From positions 1 to 35,543 of the forward strand of contig CAMDOO010000032.1 in the NCBI GenBank assembly GCA_945903545.1: DNA of 35,543 bases, given 5' to 3'. This stretch comes from Opitutus sp. GAS368 (GTDB taxonomy: Bacteria; Verrucomicrobiota; Verrucomicrobiia; Opitutales; Opitutaceae). The notes beneath the pieces were generated by a model. That model saw nothing but the letters and a program-made list of their open reading frames with translations, searched no databases and was not told the DNA's origin. The position numbers and the translations under genes were made by a program. Below are positions 7,631 through 15,002 of the stretch, piece after piece (positions within the stretch are counted from its first letter, which is position 1; the number at the start of each line of letters is the position of its first letter).

Positions 7631-8332
7631 CCGGCGGTCTTGATCACCGGCGCGTCGCAGGGCATCGGCGCCGAGATCGCCAAGGCCTTTGCCCGCGGGG
7701 TGCCTGGCGTGCGGCTCGCGCTGGTGGCGCGGAACCGGGGTAACCTGACAGCGGTGGCCAAGGTGTGCGAAGCCTGGGGGGCCGAGGTTGCGGTTTTCCC
7801 CGGTGATGTCTCGCGGGAGGCCGCGGTCACGAAGACGGCCAAAGCCGTGGCAAAGCGCTTCGGCCCGGTCGACGTGCTGATCAACAACGCGGGCGCCTTC
7901 GAGATGGCGCCGTTTGCGAAGACCCCGGTGGCGATGTTCGACCGCATGATCGCATCCAATCTGCGCAGCGCGTTCCTCGTCACGCAGGCCTTTTTGCCGG
8001 CGATGCTGCGGCGTCGGCAGGGCGACGTGTTTTTCATGAGCTCGATCGCCGGGCTCGGGGCCTACCCGAATTCCGCGGCCTACTGCGCGGCGAAATTCGG
8101 CGTGACCGGCCTCGCCAAGGTGCTGCGCGCCGAAACGAAGGGCAAAGGGATCCGCGTCTGCTGCGTTTTTCCCGGCGCGACGTGGTCACCCTCGTGGTCC
8201 GGCAGCGGCGTGAAGCCGGAGCGGATCATGCCGGCGGAGGACATCGCCCAAGCCTTCCTCGACATCTGGCGCCTCGGCCGCCGCACCGTGGTGGAGGAGA
8301 TCGTGCTCCGCCCCGCGGCCGGGGATCTGTGA
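7568..8332 (+). CDS. SDR-family oxidoreductase, sepiapterin-reductase-like
   Basis: A short-chain dehydrogenase (254 residues from GTG 7568) with the NADP-binding TGASQGIG, the LINNAGAF block, the catalytic Ser in SSIAGLGA and YCAAK as the YxxxK motif. The C-terminus RRTVVEEIVLRPAAGDL closely resembles what I recall of the Chlorobium sepiapterin reductase end, and PGATWSPSW fits the same group. With FolE2 and PTPS upstream, reduction of 6-pyruvoyl-tetrahydropterin or sepiapterin is plausible; a general ketoacyl/alcohol reductase is the alternative. The only in-frame starts before the core are GTGs at 7568 and 7577, both inside the GxxExxY gene, and residues up to about 20 are encoded by the right arm of the element. 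The original start was probably replaced by the insertion. Confidence 0.88.
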   Translation: MSSVKSPTNPRSSAKSAGRFGPAVLITGASQGIGAEIAKAFARGVPGVRLALVARNRGNLTAVAKVCEAWGAEVAVFPGDVSREAAVTKTAKAVAKRFGPVDVLINNAGAFEMAPFAKTPVAMFDRMIASNLRSAFLVTQAFLPAMLRRRQGDVFFMSSIAGLGAYPNSAAYCAAKFGVTGLAKVLRAETKGKGIRVCCVFPGATWSPSWSGSGVKPERIMPAEDIAQAFLDIWRLGRRTVVEEIVLRPAAGDL

Positions 8333-8340
8333 AGACGAAT

Positions 8341-8472
8341 CCTTTGGCACACAGGGACACGGAGAGCACGGAGCACGGCGAAGGGTAGGGGAATGTGTCC
8401 CCGCATGCCCTGGATTGGGCCAAATTCCCCTGCCGGATCCTCCGTGCTCTCTGTGTCTCTGTGTGCCAAAGG
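8341..8472. repeat. Gene-less inverted-repeat element
   Basis: Left arm 8341-8375 (starts CCTTTGGCACACAGGGACAC) and right arm 8438-8472 are inverted copies with about 32 of 35 bases matching, around about 62 bases without a gene. The arms iterate a GGCACACAG / GGACACGGAG-type unit. It occupies the gap between the SDR and creB; the rest of the gap (8473-8608) holds nothing I recognise besides the creB leader. Confidence 0.8.
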
Positions 8473-8608
8473 TTTTTCGGTGTGCCGGGTCTTCTGCTCG
8501 GCGTGGCGTCGGCCGGGTGAAATCCCGATGAAGGCACGGTGAAATCGGCGTGGGTTCCTGCCGTTGGGCTGGCGGCATCGCTCCGGGCCGCTCAACCCTT
8601 GATCCATC

Positions 8609-9340
8609 ATGGCGGATGACCCAGAAACAGAGGTGATGTCCCACGTGAACCGAGCGATCCTAGTGGTCGAGGACGAAAAGCCCATCGCCGACACGATCGT
8701 CTATGCGCTGCGGACCGAGGGCTTTGTGCCGCACTGGGCGGCCGCGCTTGGGGCGGCCCGCGCAATCCTGGCCGCGGAGACCGTGGCACTGGTCATTCTC
8801 GATGTGGGCCTGCCTGACGGGAACGGTTTCGACTTCTGCCGGGAGATCCGGACGAAATACCCCGTGCCCGTGATTTTCCTCACGGCGCGCAGCGGGGAAG
8901 TGGACCGGGTCGTGGGGCTGGAGCTCGGGGCCGACGATTACGTCGCCAAGCCGTTCAGCCCGCGCGAGCTCACGGCCCGGGTGCGCGCGGTCCTGCGCCG
9001 CAGTGAGTCTGTGCCCCTAGCGGTAGGCGGAAAAACTCCCTCCGTGGCGGGGCCTTGGAGCCACGATTCCGCCAAGTGCCGCATCGCCTACCGCGGCGCG
9101 CCGCTCGACCTGACCCGCAACGAGTACCGGCTGCTCGCGACCCTAGTGGCCGCGCCGGGGCGGGTCTTCAGCCGCGACCAGCTGATGCACGCCGCGTGGG
9201 ACGACCCGGGCGCGGCGATGGACCGGACGGTGGACGCGCACATCAAGACCCTGCGGGCCAAACTCCGCGCCGCCGCGCCGGAGGCGGATCCGATCGAGAC
9301 GCACCGCGGCATGGGTTATTCGTTGCGCGAGGAAACGTGA
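8609..9340 (+). CDS. creB: Response regulator CreB
   Basis: A 243-residue OmpR-type response regulator. The receiver domain (about 17-130) has the acidic pair in VVEDEKPIADT, the phospho-acceptor Asp in VILDVGLPDGNGF, the conserved Thr in FLTARS, and the Lys in DDYVAKPFSPREL. The winged-helix output domain (about 150-240) carries LDLTRNEYRLLATL, GRVFSRDQLM, DRTVDAHIKTLRAKLR and THRGMGYSLR. SGEVDRVVGLELGADDYVAKPFSPRE is split here in meaning but matches E. coli CreB almost block for block. It is paired with CreC by a GTGA overlap at 9337-9340. The ATG at 8609 is used; the ATG at 8636 is an alternative. CreB acts in carbon/energy-source sensing in enterobacteria; targets here are unknown. Confidence 0.9.
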   Translation: MADDPETEVMSHVNRAILVVEDEKPIADTIVYALRTEGFVPHWAAALGAARAILAAETVALVILDVGLPDGNGFDFCREIRTKYPVPVIFLTARSGEVDRVVGLELGADDYVAKPFSPRELTARVRAVLRRSESVPLAVGGKTPSVAGPWSHDSAKCRIAYRGAPLDLTRNEYRLLATLVAAPGRVFSRDQLMHAAWDDPGAAMDRTVDAHIKTLRAKLRAAAPEADPIETHRGMGYSLREET

Positions 9341-10710
9341 GGATCCGCACGGCCATCTTTGCAGTGTATGTCGGCGCCTCGGCGCTCGGGCTGGCGGTCG
9401 TCATGGCTCTCGTCCTCCGCGACGTGCGGCTGCGCTACGTGGAATCGATGCGGCGGGTGATGGGCGACACGGCGGCCTACTTCGCGGCGTATGTCGCGCC
9501 GGCGTCGCCCGGCGACGACTGGGTCCGGCGGCTCGAGACGCTGCCGCGCCGGAGCGATCTGCTGCGGGTGTTTGCCTGCGACGGCGCCGGCCGCGTGATC
9601 TTCGATACCGCGAGCCTGGATCTGGGGAAAACCTACACCTGGCCGATGACCGGGGGCGGGCCCGCGGCCTCGGAAAACTATACGATTACGAATGTCGCCG
9701 AGGTGGGGGAGGAGCTGCGAGTGGCGGCGCGGGTGCGGCGCGGCGACGAAGTTTTGGGCTGGGTCGGGGTCGGTCGGCCCCTGGCCACGGTGACCGAGGG
9801 CGTGAGTGCGGCGCGCTGGCGCCTCGTCTGGATGATCGGTGCGATCAGCGGAGTCATGGTGATTGCCGGTTGGTGGATCTCGGCGCGGCTGACGCATTCG
9901 CTCGAGCGCCTGACGGTGTACGCGCAGCAGGTGCGGGATGGCCGGCCTCCCGCGCCGCCGGCCTCGCGCGCGACCGAGATCGCGGCGCTCACGCAATCCT
10001 TCGAGGACATGCGGGAAACGCTCGAGGGCCGGAAACATGCCGAGCGCTACACCCAGGTGCTGGCGCACGAGATCAAGGCCCCGTTGGCCGCGATCCGGGG
10101 CGCGGCCGAGCTGATGGATGAGGAGATGCCCAAGGAGGACCGGACGCGTTTTCTCGCCAACATCCGCGGTGAGTCCGCCCGGATCCACGGCATCGTCGAC
10201 CGACTCCTGGAGCTGTCGTCCCTCGAGGCCCGGAAGGCGCTGCAGCGCACGGAGGCCGTGGAAGCGGCCGGACTGATGACGGAGGCCGCGGCGGTCCTGC
10301 GGCCGGCGTTCGAGGCGCGCCGCGTCAGCCTTTCGGTGGCGGCCGGCGAGGGCGGATGGCTGCAGGGCGAACGCGTGCTGCTGCGCGAGGCCTTGGTGAA
10401 CTTGCTCCAGAACGCCCTCGATTTCGCCCCGGCGGGAAGTGCCGTGACCCTGCGCGGTGAGGCCAGTGGCGGACGAATGGTCTTTGCCGTCGCAGACACC
10501 GGCCCGGGCGTGCCGGACTACGCTCTGTCCCAGGCCTTCGACCGCTTCTATTCACTGCCGCGCCCGGACTCCGGCCGGAAAAGCACCGGCCTGGGCCTCG
10601 CGCTGGTGCGCGAGATTGCCCACCTCCACGGCGGCGACGCCTCCCTCGCCAATCGCCCGGAAGGCGGGGCGATTGCCACGCTGTGGGTGCCGCTCGAGCC
10701 GGCGGGGTGA
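9337..10710 (+). CDS. creC: Sensor histidine kinase CreC
   Basis: A 457-residue membrane kinase that should phosphorylate CreB. It has an N-terminal membrane helix (about 5-27), a periplasmic sensor region, a second helix (WMIGAISGVMVIAGWWIS, about 163-182), a HAMP-like linker, the H-box VLAHEIKAPLAAIRGAAELM with the phospho-accepting His, an N-box LVNLLQNALDFAP, and ATP-lid motifs ADTGPGVP and STGLGLALVREIAHLHGG. The H-box is nearly that of E. coli CreC. The GTG at 9337 overlaps the creB stop, which supports this start; the open frame further upstream is inside creB. The inner-membrane protein CreD is not found next to it. Confidence 0.9.
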   Translation: MRIRTAIFAVYVGASALGLAVVMALVLRDVRLRYVESMRRVMGDTAAYFAAYVAPASPGDDWVRRLETLPRRSDLLRVFACDGAGRVIFDTASLDLGKTYTWPMTGGGPAASENYTITNVAEVGEELRVAARVRRGDEVLGWVGVGRPLATVTEGVSAARWRLVWMIGAISGVMVIAGWWISARLTHSLERLTVYAQQVRDGRPPAPPASRATEIAALTQSFEDMRETLEGRKHAERYTQVLAHEIKAPLAAIRGAAELMDEEMPKEDRTRFLANIRGESARIHGIVDRLLELSSLEARKALQRTEAVEAAGLMTEAAAVLRPAFEARRVSLSVAAGEGGWLQGERVLLREALVNLLQNALDFAPAGSAVTLRGEASGGRMVFAVADTGPGVPDYALSQAFDRFYSLPRPDSGRKSTGLGLALVREIAHLHGGDASLANRPEGGAIATLWVPLEPAG

Positions 10711-10765
10711 TGGATCGGGGCTGCTGACCGGTAGGGCGTGGACTCCGGCCGCGCCGGGATCGGAT

Positions 10766-10823
10766 GTAGTCCGGGTGCCCTCACCCGGAGATGATAAATT
10801 CGGGGTGAGGGCACCCCGACTAC
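10766..10823. repeat. REP-like palindrome, copy 1
   Basis: Arms 10766-10788 and 10801-10823 (starting GTAGTCCGGGTGCCCTCACC) are inverted copies with about two mismatches. The same element occurs at 13440-13497 with a slightly different spacer (GATGATAAATT against GATGATCGTTT). It lies between creC and the convergent ruvB, where it may end transcription from both sides. Further REP-like GC-rich pieces flank it (10727-10760, 10824-10850). Confidence 0.85.
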
Positions 10824-10871
10824 AGCGGCGGCGAGCAGAGTCGCGGCCCTGCCAAATCAGGCCATGCTACC

Positions 10872-11933
10872 CTACAAGAGTGAGCCCTGTTCGCCGCTCG
10901 ACGGCTTCAAACCGATCGCCGCGTAGCCTTTGGGCGTGAGCATGCGCCCCTGCGGGGTGCGCTGGAGGTAGCCTTCCTGGATGAGGTAGGGCTCGTGGAC
11001 TTCCTCGAGGGTCTCAGCTTCCTCGCCGACGGCGACGGCGATGGTGGTGAGGCCGACGGGCTTGCCGCCATAGTTCTCGGCCATCACGCGGAGGACGCGC
11101 TTGTCCATTTCGTCGAGACCGGCGGCGTCGATCTCAAGGAGCTCGAGCGCGGCGGCGGCGACGGACTGGGTGATGCGGCCTTGGGCGCGCTGCTGGGCGT
11201 AGTCGCGGCAGAAGTTGATCAGGTTGTTGGCGACGCGCGGCGTGCCGCGGGCGCGGGTGGCGATTTCCTGGGCGCCGCCGGTGTCGAGCTCGACCTGGAG
11301 CAGGCCGCAGCTGCGGCGGACGATGCCCTCGAGGGTCGGGTGATCGTAGTAGTCGAGGCGGGTCTGGAGCGTGAAGCGCGAGCGGAGCGGGGCGGTGAGC
11401 AGGCCGCTGCGGGTCGTGGCGCCGATCAGGGTGAACCGCGGGATCGTGAGGCGCACGCTCCGGGCGTTCGGTCCCTGGTCAATCATGATGTCGAGGCGGA
11501 AGTCCTCCATCGCCGAGTAGAGGTACTCCTCGACGGTCTTCGGGATGCGGTGGATCTCGTCGATGAAGAGGATGTCGCCCTCCTCGAGGTTGGTGAGCAG
11601 GCCCGCGAGGTCGCCGGCCTTCTCGATCACGGGGCCGGAGGTGACGCGCACATTGCGGCCGAGCTCGTGGCCGAGGATGAAGGCGAGGGTGGTTTTGCCG
11701 AGCCCGGGCGGGCCGGAAAGGAGGATGTGGTTGAGGGCCTCGCCGCGCTTCTTCGCGGCGCCGACCATGACCTGCAGGCGTTCGACGGTCTTCAGTTGTC
11801 CCGTGAAGTCCGCGAACGAGAGCGGCCGCAGCGCGGCCTCGGCCGGCGAGACGGGCGCGGCGAGCGCGGAGCTGAGGAAATTAATCCCCGTGGGGGAAGC
11901 GGGGCTCGCGGGCTTTTTGGGGGACTGGCTCAA
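10872..11933 (-). CDS. ruvB: Holliday junction branch-migration ATPase RuvB
   Basis: The motor of the RuvAB complex, which moves Holliday junctions during recombination and repair. The 353-residue protein has the family length and motifs: LRPLSFADFTGQ, Walker A SGPPGLGKTTLA, Walker B ILFIDEIHRIPK, sensor 1 LIGATTRSGLLTAPLRSRF, the arginine region and the winged-helix C-terminus PYLIQEGYLQRTPQGR. An extra 30-residue N-terminal leader (MSQSPKKPASPASP and following) is Ala/Pro-rich. ruvA and ruvC are not in the window. murA lies upstream on the same strand, separated by an inverted repeat. Confidence 0.97.
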   Translation of the reverse strand: MSQSPKKPASPASPTGINFLSSALAAPVSPAEAALRPLSFADFTGQLKTVERLQVMVGAAKKRGEALNHILLSGPPGLGKTTLAFILGHELGRNVRVTSGPVIEKAGDLAGLLTNLEEGDILFIDEIHRIPKTVEEYLYSAMEDFRLDIMIDQGPNARSVRLTIPRFTLIGATTRSGLLTAPLRSRFTLQTRLDYYDHPTLEGIVRRSCGLLQVELDTGGAQEIATRARGTPRVANNLINFCRDYAQQRAQGRITQSVAAAALELLEIDAAGLDEMDKRVLRVMAENYGGKPVGLTTIAVAVGEEAETLEEVHEPYLIQEGYLQRTPQGRMLTPKGYAAIGLKPSSGEQGSLL

Positions 11934-11967
11934 GGGACAGGAAGATATTTAGGACGATCTTGCGGAA

Positions 11968-12052
11968 GGTGGCACGCAGAGAGCGCAGAGGACGCAGGGC
12001 ACGGAAAATACAGGATCGAACTCTGTGCTCTCTGCGGTCTCTGCGTGAAACC
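11968..12052. repeat. Gene-less inverted-repeat element
   Basis: A CACGCAGAGAGCGCAGAGGA-type left arm (from about 11968) pairs with TCTGCGGTCTCTGCGTG on the right (to about 12052), roughly 22 of 27 bases. The unit GCAGAG is iterated in both arms. It fills the ruvB-murA gap and ends ten bases before the murA stop. Confidence 0.75.
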
Positions 12053-12061
12053 GGTTTGGCA

Positions 12062-13351
12062 TCATTTCCATTCCAGGTCGGCGCCCAGGCTCCGCAGGTT
12101 TTCCACGAAGCGGGGGTGGGCGCGGCGGATGGTGTCGGCGTGGCGCACGACGCTGCGGCCGGGGATCGAGGCCGCGACCATGGTGAGGGCGACGGCGGCG
12201 CGGATGATGTAGGGCGAGTCCACCACGGCGGGGCGGAGCGGGCGGTCGCCGAAGACCACGATGCGGTGCGGGTCGCTCACGACGATGTGCGCGCCGAACT
12301 TCGCAAGCTCGGGCATCCAGGAGAAGCCGTTCTCGTAAACCTTGTTCCAGAAATGGATCGTGCCCGTGGCGCGCGTGCTCAGCGCGATCATGAGCGGCAG
12401 CAGGTCGACCGAGAAGTAGGGCCACGGCGCCGCCTCGATCTTGGTGAGTAGGTTGGCGGTGAAGGGCGTGGCGACCGTGAGCTTCTGCTTCGCCTTCACG
12501 ATGGCCGTCGTGCCCTGGTGCGTGACGGTCACGCCGAGCTTGGCGAACGAGCGGGTGATCAGGTCGAAATGCTCGGGCAGGGAATTCTTCACGCGCACCT
12601 CGCCGCCGGTGATGGCGCCGAGCGCGAGGAAGGTGACGACTTCGTGGTAGTCGGTGCTGATGGTGAAGTCAGCCCCATGGAGTTTCTTCACGCCCGTGAT
12701 GTTGAGCATGCTGGTGCCGATGCCCTCGATCTTGGCGCCCATGGCGACCAGCGCGCGGCAGAGATCCTGCACGTGCGGTTCGCTCGCGGCGTTGATCAGC
12801 GTGGAGGTGCCGGTGGCGCCGGCGGCGGCCATGGCGAAATTCTCGGTGACGGTCACCGACATGTAGTCGAGCCAGTGGCGCGCGCCGCGGAAGCCTTTGG
12901 GCAGGGAAATGACGAGCGGGTCGCCCTCGCGGATGGTGGCGCCGAGGGCGTGGAGCACCTCGAGGTGCGGGTCGATCTCGCGCACGCCGAGCGAGCAGCC
13001 CTTGGAGTTCGAGCCGAGCCGGATCTTTTTCAGGCGGCGCAGCAGCGCGGGGTAGAGCAGCACGGTCGAGCGCATGTCCTGCGGCAGCTCGTGGTCTGCC
13101 AGCCGGTCCACGAAGGTGGAGTGGTCGACCTGCATTACGCCGGCGTTGCGGTCCCAGTCGATCCGCGAGCCCTGCGCGCGGAAGAAGGCGACCAGCTTGT
13201 CGAGGTCGGTGATGTCGGGAACGTTGCGGAGCGTCACCGGCTCGTCGGTGAGGAGCGTCGCGCAGAACACGGGCAGGACCGAGTTCTTGTTGCCCGAGGG
13301 CGTGATGGTGCCGGCGAGGGGTTTGCCGCCGTTGACGATGAGGTCAGCCAT
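12062..13351 (-). CDS. murA: UDP-N-acetylglucosamine 1-carboxyvinyltransferase (MurA type)
   Basis: Transfers enolpyruvate from PEP to UDP-GlcNAc, the first committed step of peptidoglycan synthesis. From the ATG at 13351 the protein has 429 residues, the family length. It shows the substrate-binding PSGNKNSVLP (usually SGAKNA), TLRNVPDITDL, the catalytic Cys loop GCSLGVREIDPHLEVLHALGA, TVTENFAMAAAGATGTS, the NAASEPHVQDLCRALVAMGA block and TDYHEVVTFL. The end, RAHPRFVENLRSLGADLE, differs from the usual DRGYERI form, so this is a divergent MurA or a paralogue such as a second MurA. The frame is open far upstream (to 13873) but that part covers a REP element and a terminator. Confidence 0.9.
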   Translation of the reverse strand: MADLIVNGGKPLAGTITPSGNKNSVLPVFCATLLTDEPVTLRNVPDITDLDKLVAFFRAQGSRIDWDRNAGVMQVDHSTFVDRLADHELPQDMRSTVLLYPALLRRLKKIRLGSNSKGCSLGVREIDPHLEVLHALGATIREGDPLVISLPKGFRGARHWLDYMSVTVTENFAMAAAGATGTSTLINAASEPHVQDLCRALVAMGAKIEGIGTSMLNITGVKKLHGADFTISTDYHEVVTFLALGAITGGEVRVKNSLPEHFDLITRSFAKLGVTVTHQGTTAIVKAKQKLTVATPFTANLLTKIEAAPWPYFSVDLLPLMIALSTRATGTIHFWNKVYENGFSWMPELAKFGAHIVVSDPHRIVVFGDRPLRPAVVDSPYIIRAAVALTMVAASIPGRSVVRHADTIRRAHPRFVENLRSLGADLEWK

Positions 13352-13439
13352 GGGAAAAAGTTGAAGGGTGAATGGTGAAAGTTGAAAGCCGGAACGGTGC
13401 CCGGTGCGCGGTGCAGGATTCTCCGTGGTCGTTCCGGAG

Positions 13440-13497
13440 GTAGGCCGGGTGCCCTCACCCGGCGATGATCGTTTCGGGGTGAGGGCACCCCGACTAC
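13440..13497. repeat. REP-like palindrome, copy 2
   Basis: Second copy of the 58-base element at 10766-10823, with the arms GGCCGGGTGCCCTCACCCGG and CGGGGTGAGGGCACCCCGAC. It lies between the Arg/Gly-rich protein gene and murA. Confidence 0.85.
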
Positions 13498-13514
13498 ACC
13501 CGATCCATCCGGCC

Positions 13515-13550
13515 GTAAAAAAGGCGCCCGGAAAACCGGGCGCCTTGAAG
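13515..13550 (-). terminator. Intrinsic terminator of the Arg/Gly-rich protein gene
   Basis: A perfect 11-base stem (AAGGCGCCCGG 13521-13531 and CCGGGCGCCTT 13536-13546) with a four-base loop. Read on the minus strand it is followed by TTTTTT (13522-13517). It starts about 22 bases past the stop of the gene at 13572, so it separates that gene from murA. Confidence 0.85.
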
Positions 13551-13571
13551 GGGATGAATGCGTGGAGGCGC

Positions 13572-14717
13572 TCAGATCGCGCCGCCGCCCTGCGTGCCTT
13601 CGGGGCGGGGATCGCCACCGTGGCCGCCACCCGGGCCACCCGGGCCGCCGCGGCTGCGTCCGCGACCGCCGCGCCGACGGCGCCGACGCAACGGATCGCC
13701 ACCTTGGCCACCCTCGCCACGGCCTTCGCCGCTGGAGTGACCTTGCTCGCCCTCGGGACGGGGCTGGCCGTCGCGCGGGCCGCGGTTTTCACCGCCCTGG
13801 CCGCCACGACCGCGTCCGCCGCGATGGCGGCGACGTCCGTCGCCCCGGTCGCCTTCGCGACCCTGACCGCCATGGCTGGGAGCGGTTGGGGTGGCGGGCT
13901 TCAGGTCCTCGGCGAAGAGGCGTTTCAGCCAGCCGAAGAAGCCACCACCGCTGGTGGGCTTGGCTGAGGCCGGAGTCGGAGCGGGCAGGGGAGCACGCGG
14001 TTCCAGACGCGGATCGCCGCGGCGCGGCTCGCGCTGGTCGGGCCGGGCTTCGCGCTGGTCCGGGCGACCATCGCGCTGCTGTTCCGGGCGGGCCTCGCGC
14101 TGGTCGCGGCGGGGCTCACGGCTCTCGGGACGGAACGTCGGGCGCTCGGGGCGGGAGGTCTCGGCCGGGGCCGAGGCGTTTTCCCAGCTTTGGGCGACGC
14201 GGCGGGACTCGGCCGGCGGGAGGATGTTGAGCGCGGGCTTCTCCGCGGGAGCCTTTTCCGTCACCGCGGGAGCGGGGGCGGTTTCATAGGCGGGAACCAC
14301 GACCGGGGTGTGGGTGGCGACCTGCGTGGGAGCCGGGGCCGGGACCGAACCGGAATTTGAAATCTCAGATTTGAGATTTGAAATGGCGGCCGGCGCCGGG
14401 GTGCTGGCGACCGGGGCAACGACGGCGGCGGGAGCGGGCTCGGGGGCCGGCTCGGCCGCCGGGGTTTCCGGGGCGAACGGGTTGCGATACTCGCTCTTGA
14501 CCTTGATGACCTCGATCGTGCTGGGCTTGTAACCGCCGGGGGCGGCGGAGGAAGCGGCCGGGGAGGCCGCGGATGGGGCGGGACGTTTGCCGCGGGCGAG
14601 GCCGGAGCCCCGGGTGGCGCCGAAGGAGCTGGCGGGCGCCGGGAAGCCCGCCGGCAACTGGGCCGCGGGCGAAGCCGGCGCTGCTTGGGGCGCGCCGGAC
14701 GTATCTTGATCTGACAT
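13572..14717 (-). CDS. Disordered Pro/Ala- and Arg/Gly-rich protein
   Basis: From the ATG at 14717 (MSDQDTSGAP) the protein has 381 residues; an ATG at 14744 would add nine. It has a Pro/Ala-rich first half, repeated RDQREARPDQRE-type charged segments, a short ordered-looking motif GGGFFGWLKRLFAEDLKP, and a long Arg/Gly tail ([30 protein letters not shown]). RGG-type tails often bind RNA, so a nucleic-acid role is possible, but no domain is recognised. A strong terminator follows directly, which supports a real gene. An AT-rich palindrome is inserted in frame at 14353-14383. The frame opens further to 15368 but that part is antisense to the dUTPase gene. Confidence 0.7.
   Translation of the reverse strand: MSDQDTSGAPQAAPASPAAQLPAGFPAPASSFGATRGSGLARGKRPAPSAASPAASSAAPGGYKPSTIEVIKVKSEYRNPFAPETPAAEPAPEPAPAAVVAPVASTPAPAAISNLKSEISNSGSVPAPAPTQVATHTPVVVPAYETAPAPAVTEKAPAEKPALNILPPAESRRVAQSWENASAPAETSRPERPTFRPESREPRRDQREARPEQQRDGRPDQREARPDQREPRRGDPRLEPRAPLPAPTPASAKPTSGGGFFGWLKRLFAEDLKPATPTAPSHGGQGREGDRGDGRRRHRGGRGRGGQGGENRGPRDGQPRPEGEQGHSSGEGRGEGGQGGDPLRRRRRRGGRGRSRGGPGGPGGGHGGDPRPEGTQGGGAI
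14353..14383. repeat. AT-rich palindrome inside a coding region
   Basis: The stretch around TTGAAATCTCAGATTTGAG is an AT-rich imperfect palindrome made of iterated AAATCTCA units, within a gene of very high GC. It encodes ISNLKSEISNS on the minus strand. Its composition and structure are foreign to the surroundings. Confidence 0.75.
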
Positions 14718-14887
14718 GTGCTGTGTTTGTGCTGAGGCGCTCATCCTGGGTACCAGGAGAGCCGCCGGTTTTTGTGGGCACACACGGAGCGCGTTGAAGC
14801 GCGCTCGACGCGTGCATGAAGCGTGCAGGCTCGCCGGCCTCCCCCGGAGGGGCAACTGCAAATTCCGGGCGTCTCCGGGGGCGGCGG

Positions 14888-14956
14888 AGGGCGGACATGT
14901 CATGTCCGCCGAGTTCGGCCATCGATCATCGCGGCAGAGATGACATTTCCGCCCTA
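14888..14956. repeat. REP-like element with CATGTCATG core
   Basis: A perfect palindrome GGCGGACATG-T-CATGTCCGCC (14890-14910), with a second half TGACATTTCCGCCCTACC further right. It lies in the divergent gap between the Arg/Gly-rich protein and the dUTPase. The remainder of 14718-15002 shows no gene. Confidence 0.75.
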
Positions 14957-15002
14957 CCAAATGCTTGCGTGACTTGCACCGCCGCGGGCAGCCTGCGGCA
15001 CC

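Noticed and set aside
13606-13780. Possible tandem repeat or CRISPR-like array in the Arg/Gly-rich region
   Set aside because: Repeats are short codon iterations (GGC, CGC) of RGG coding, without regular spacers.
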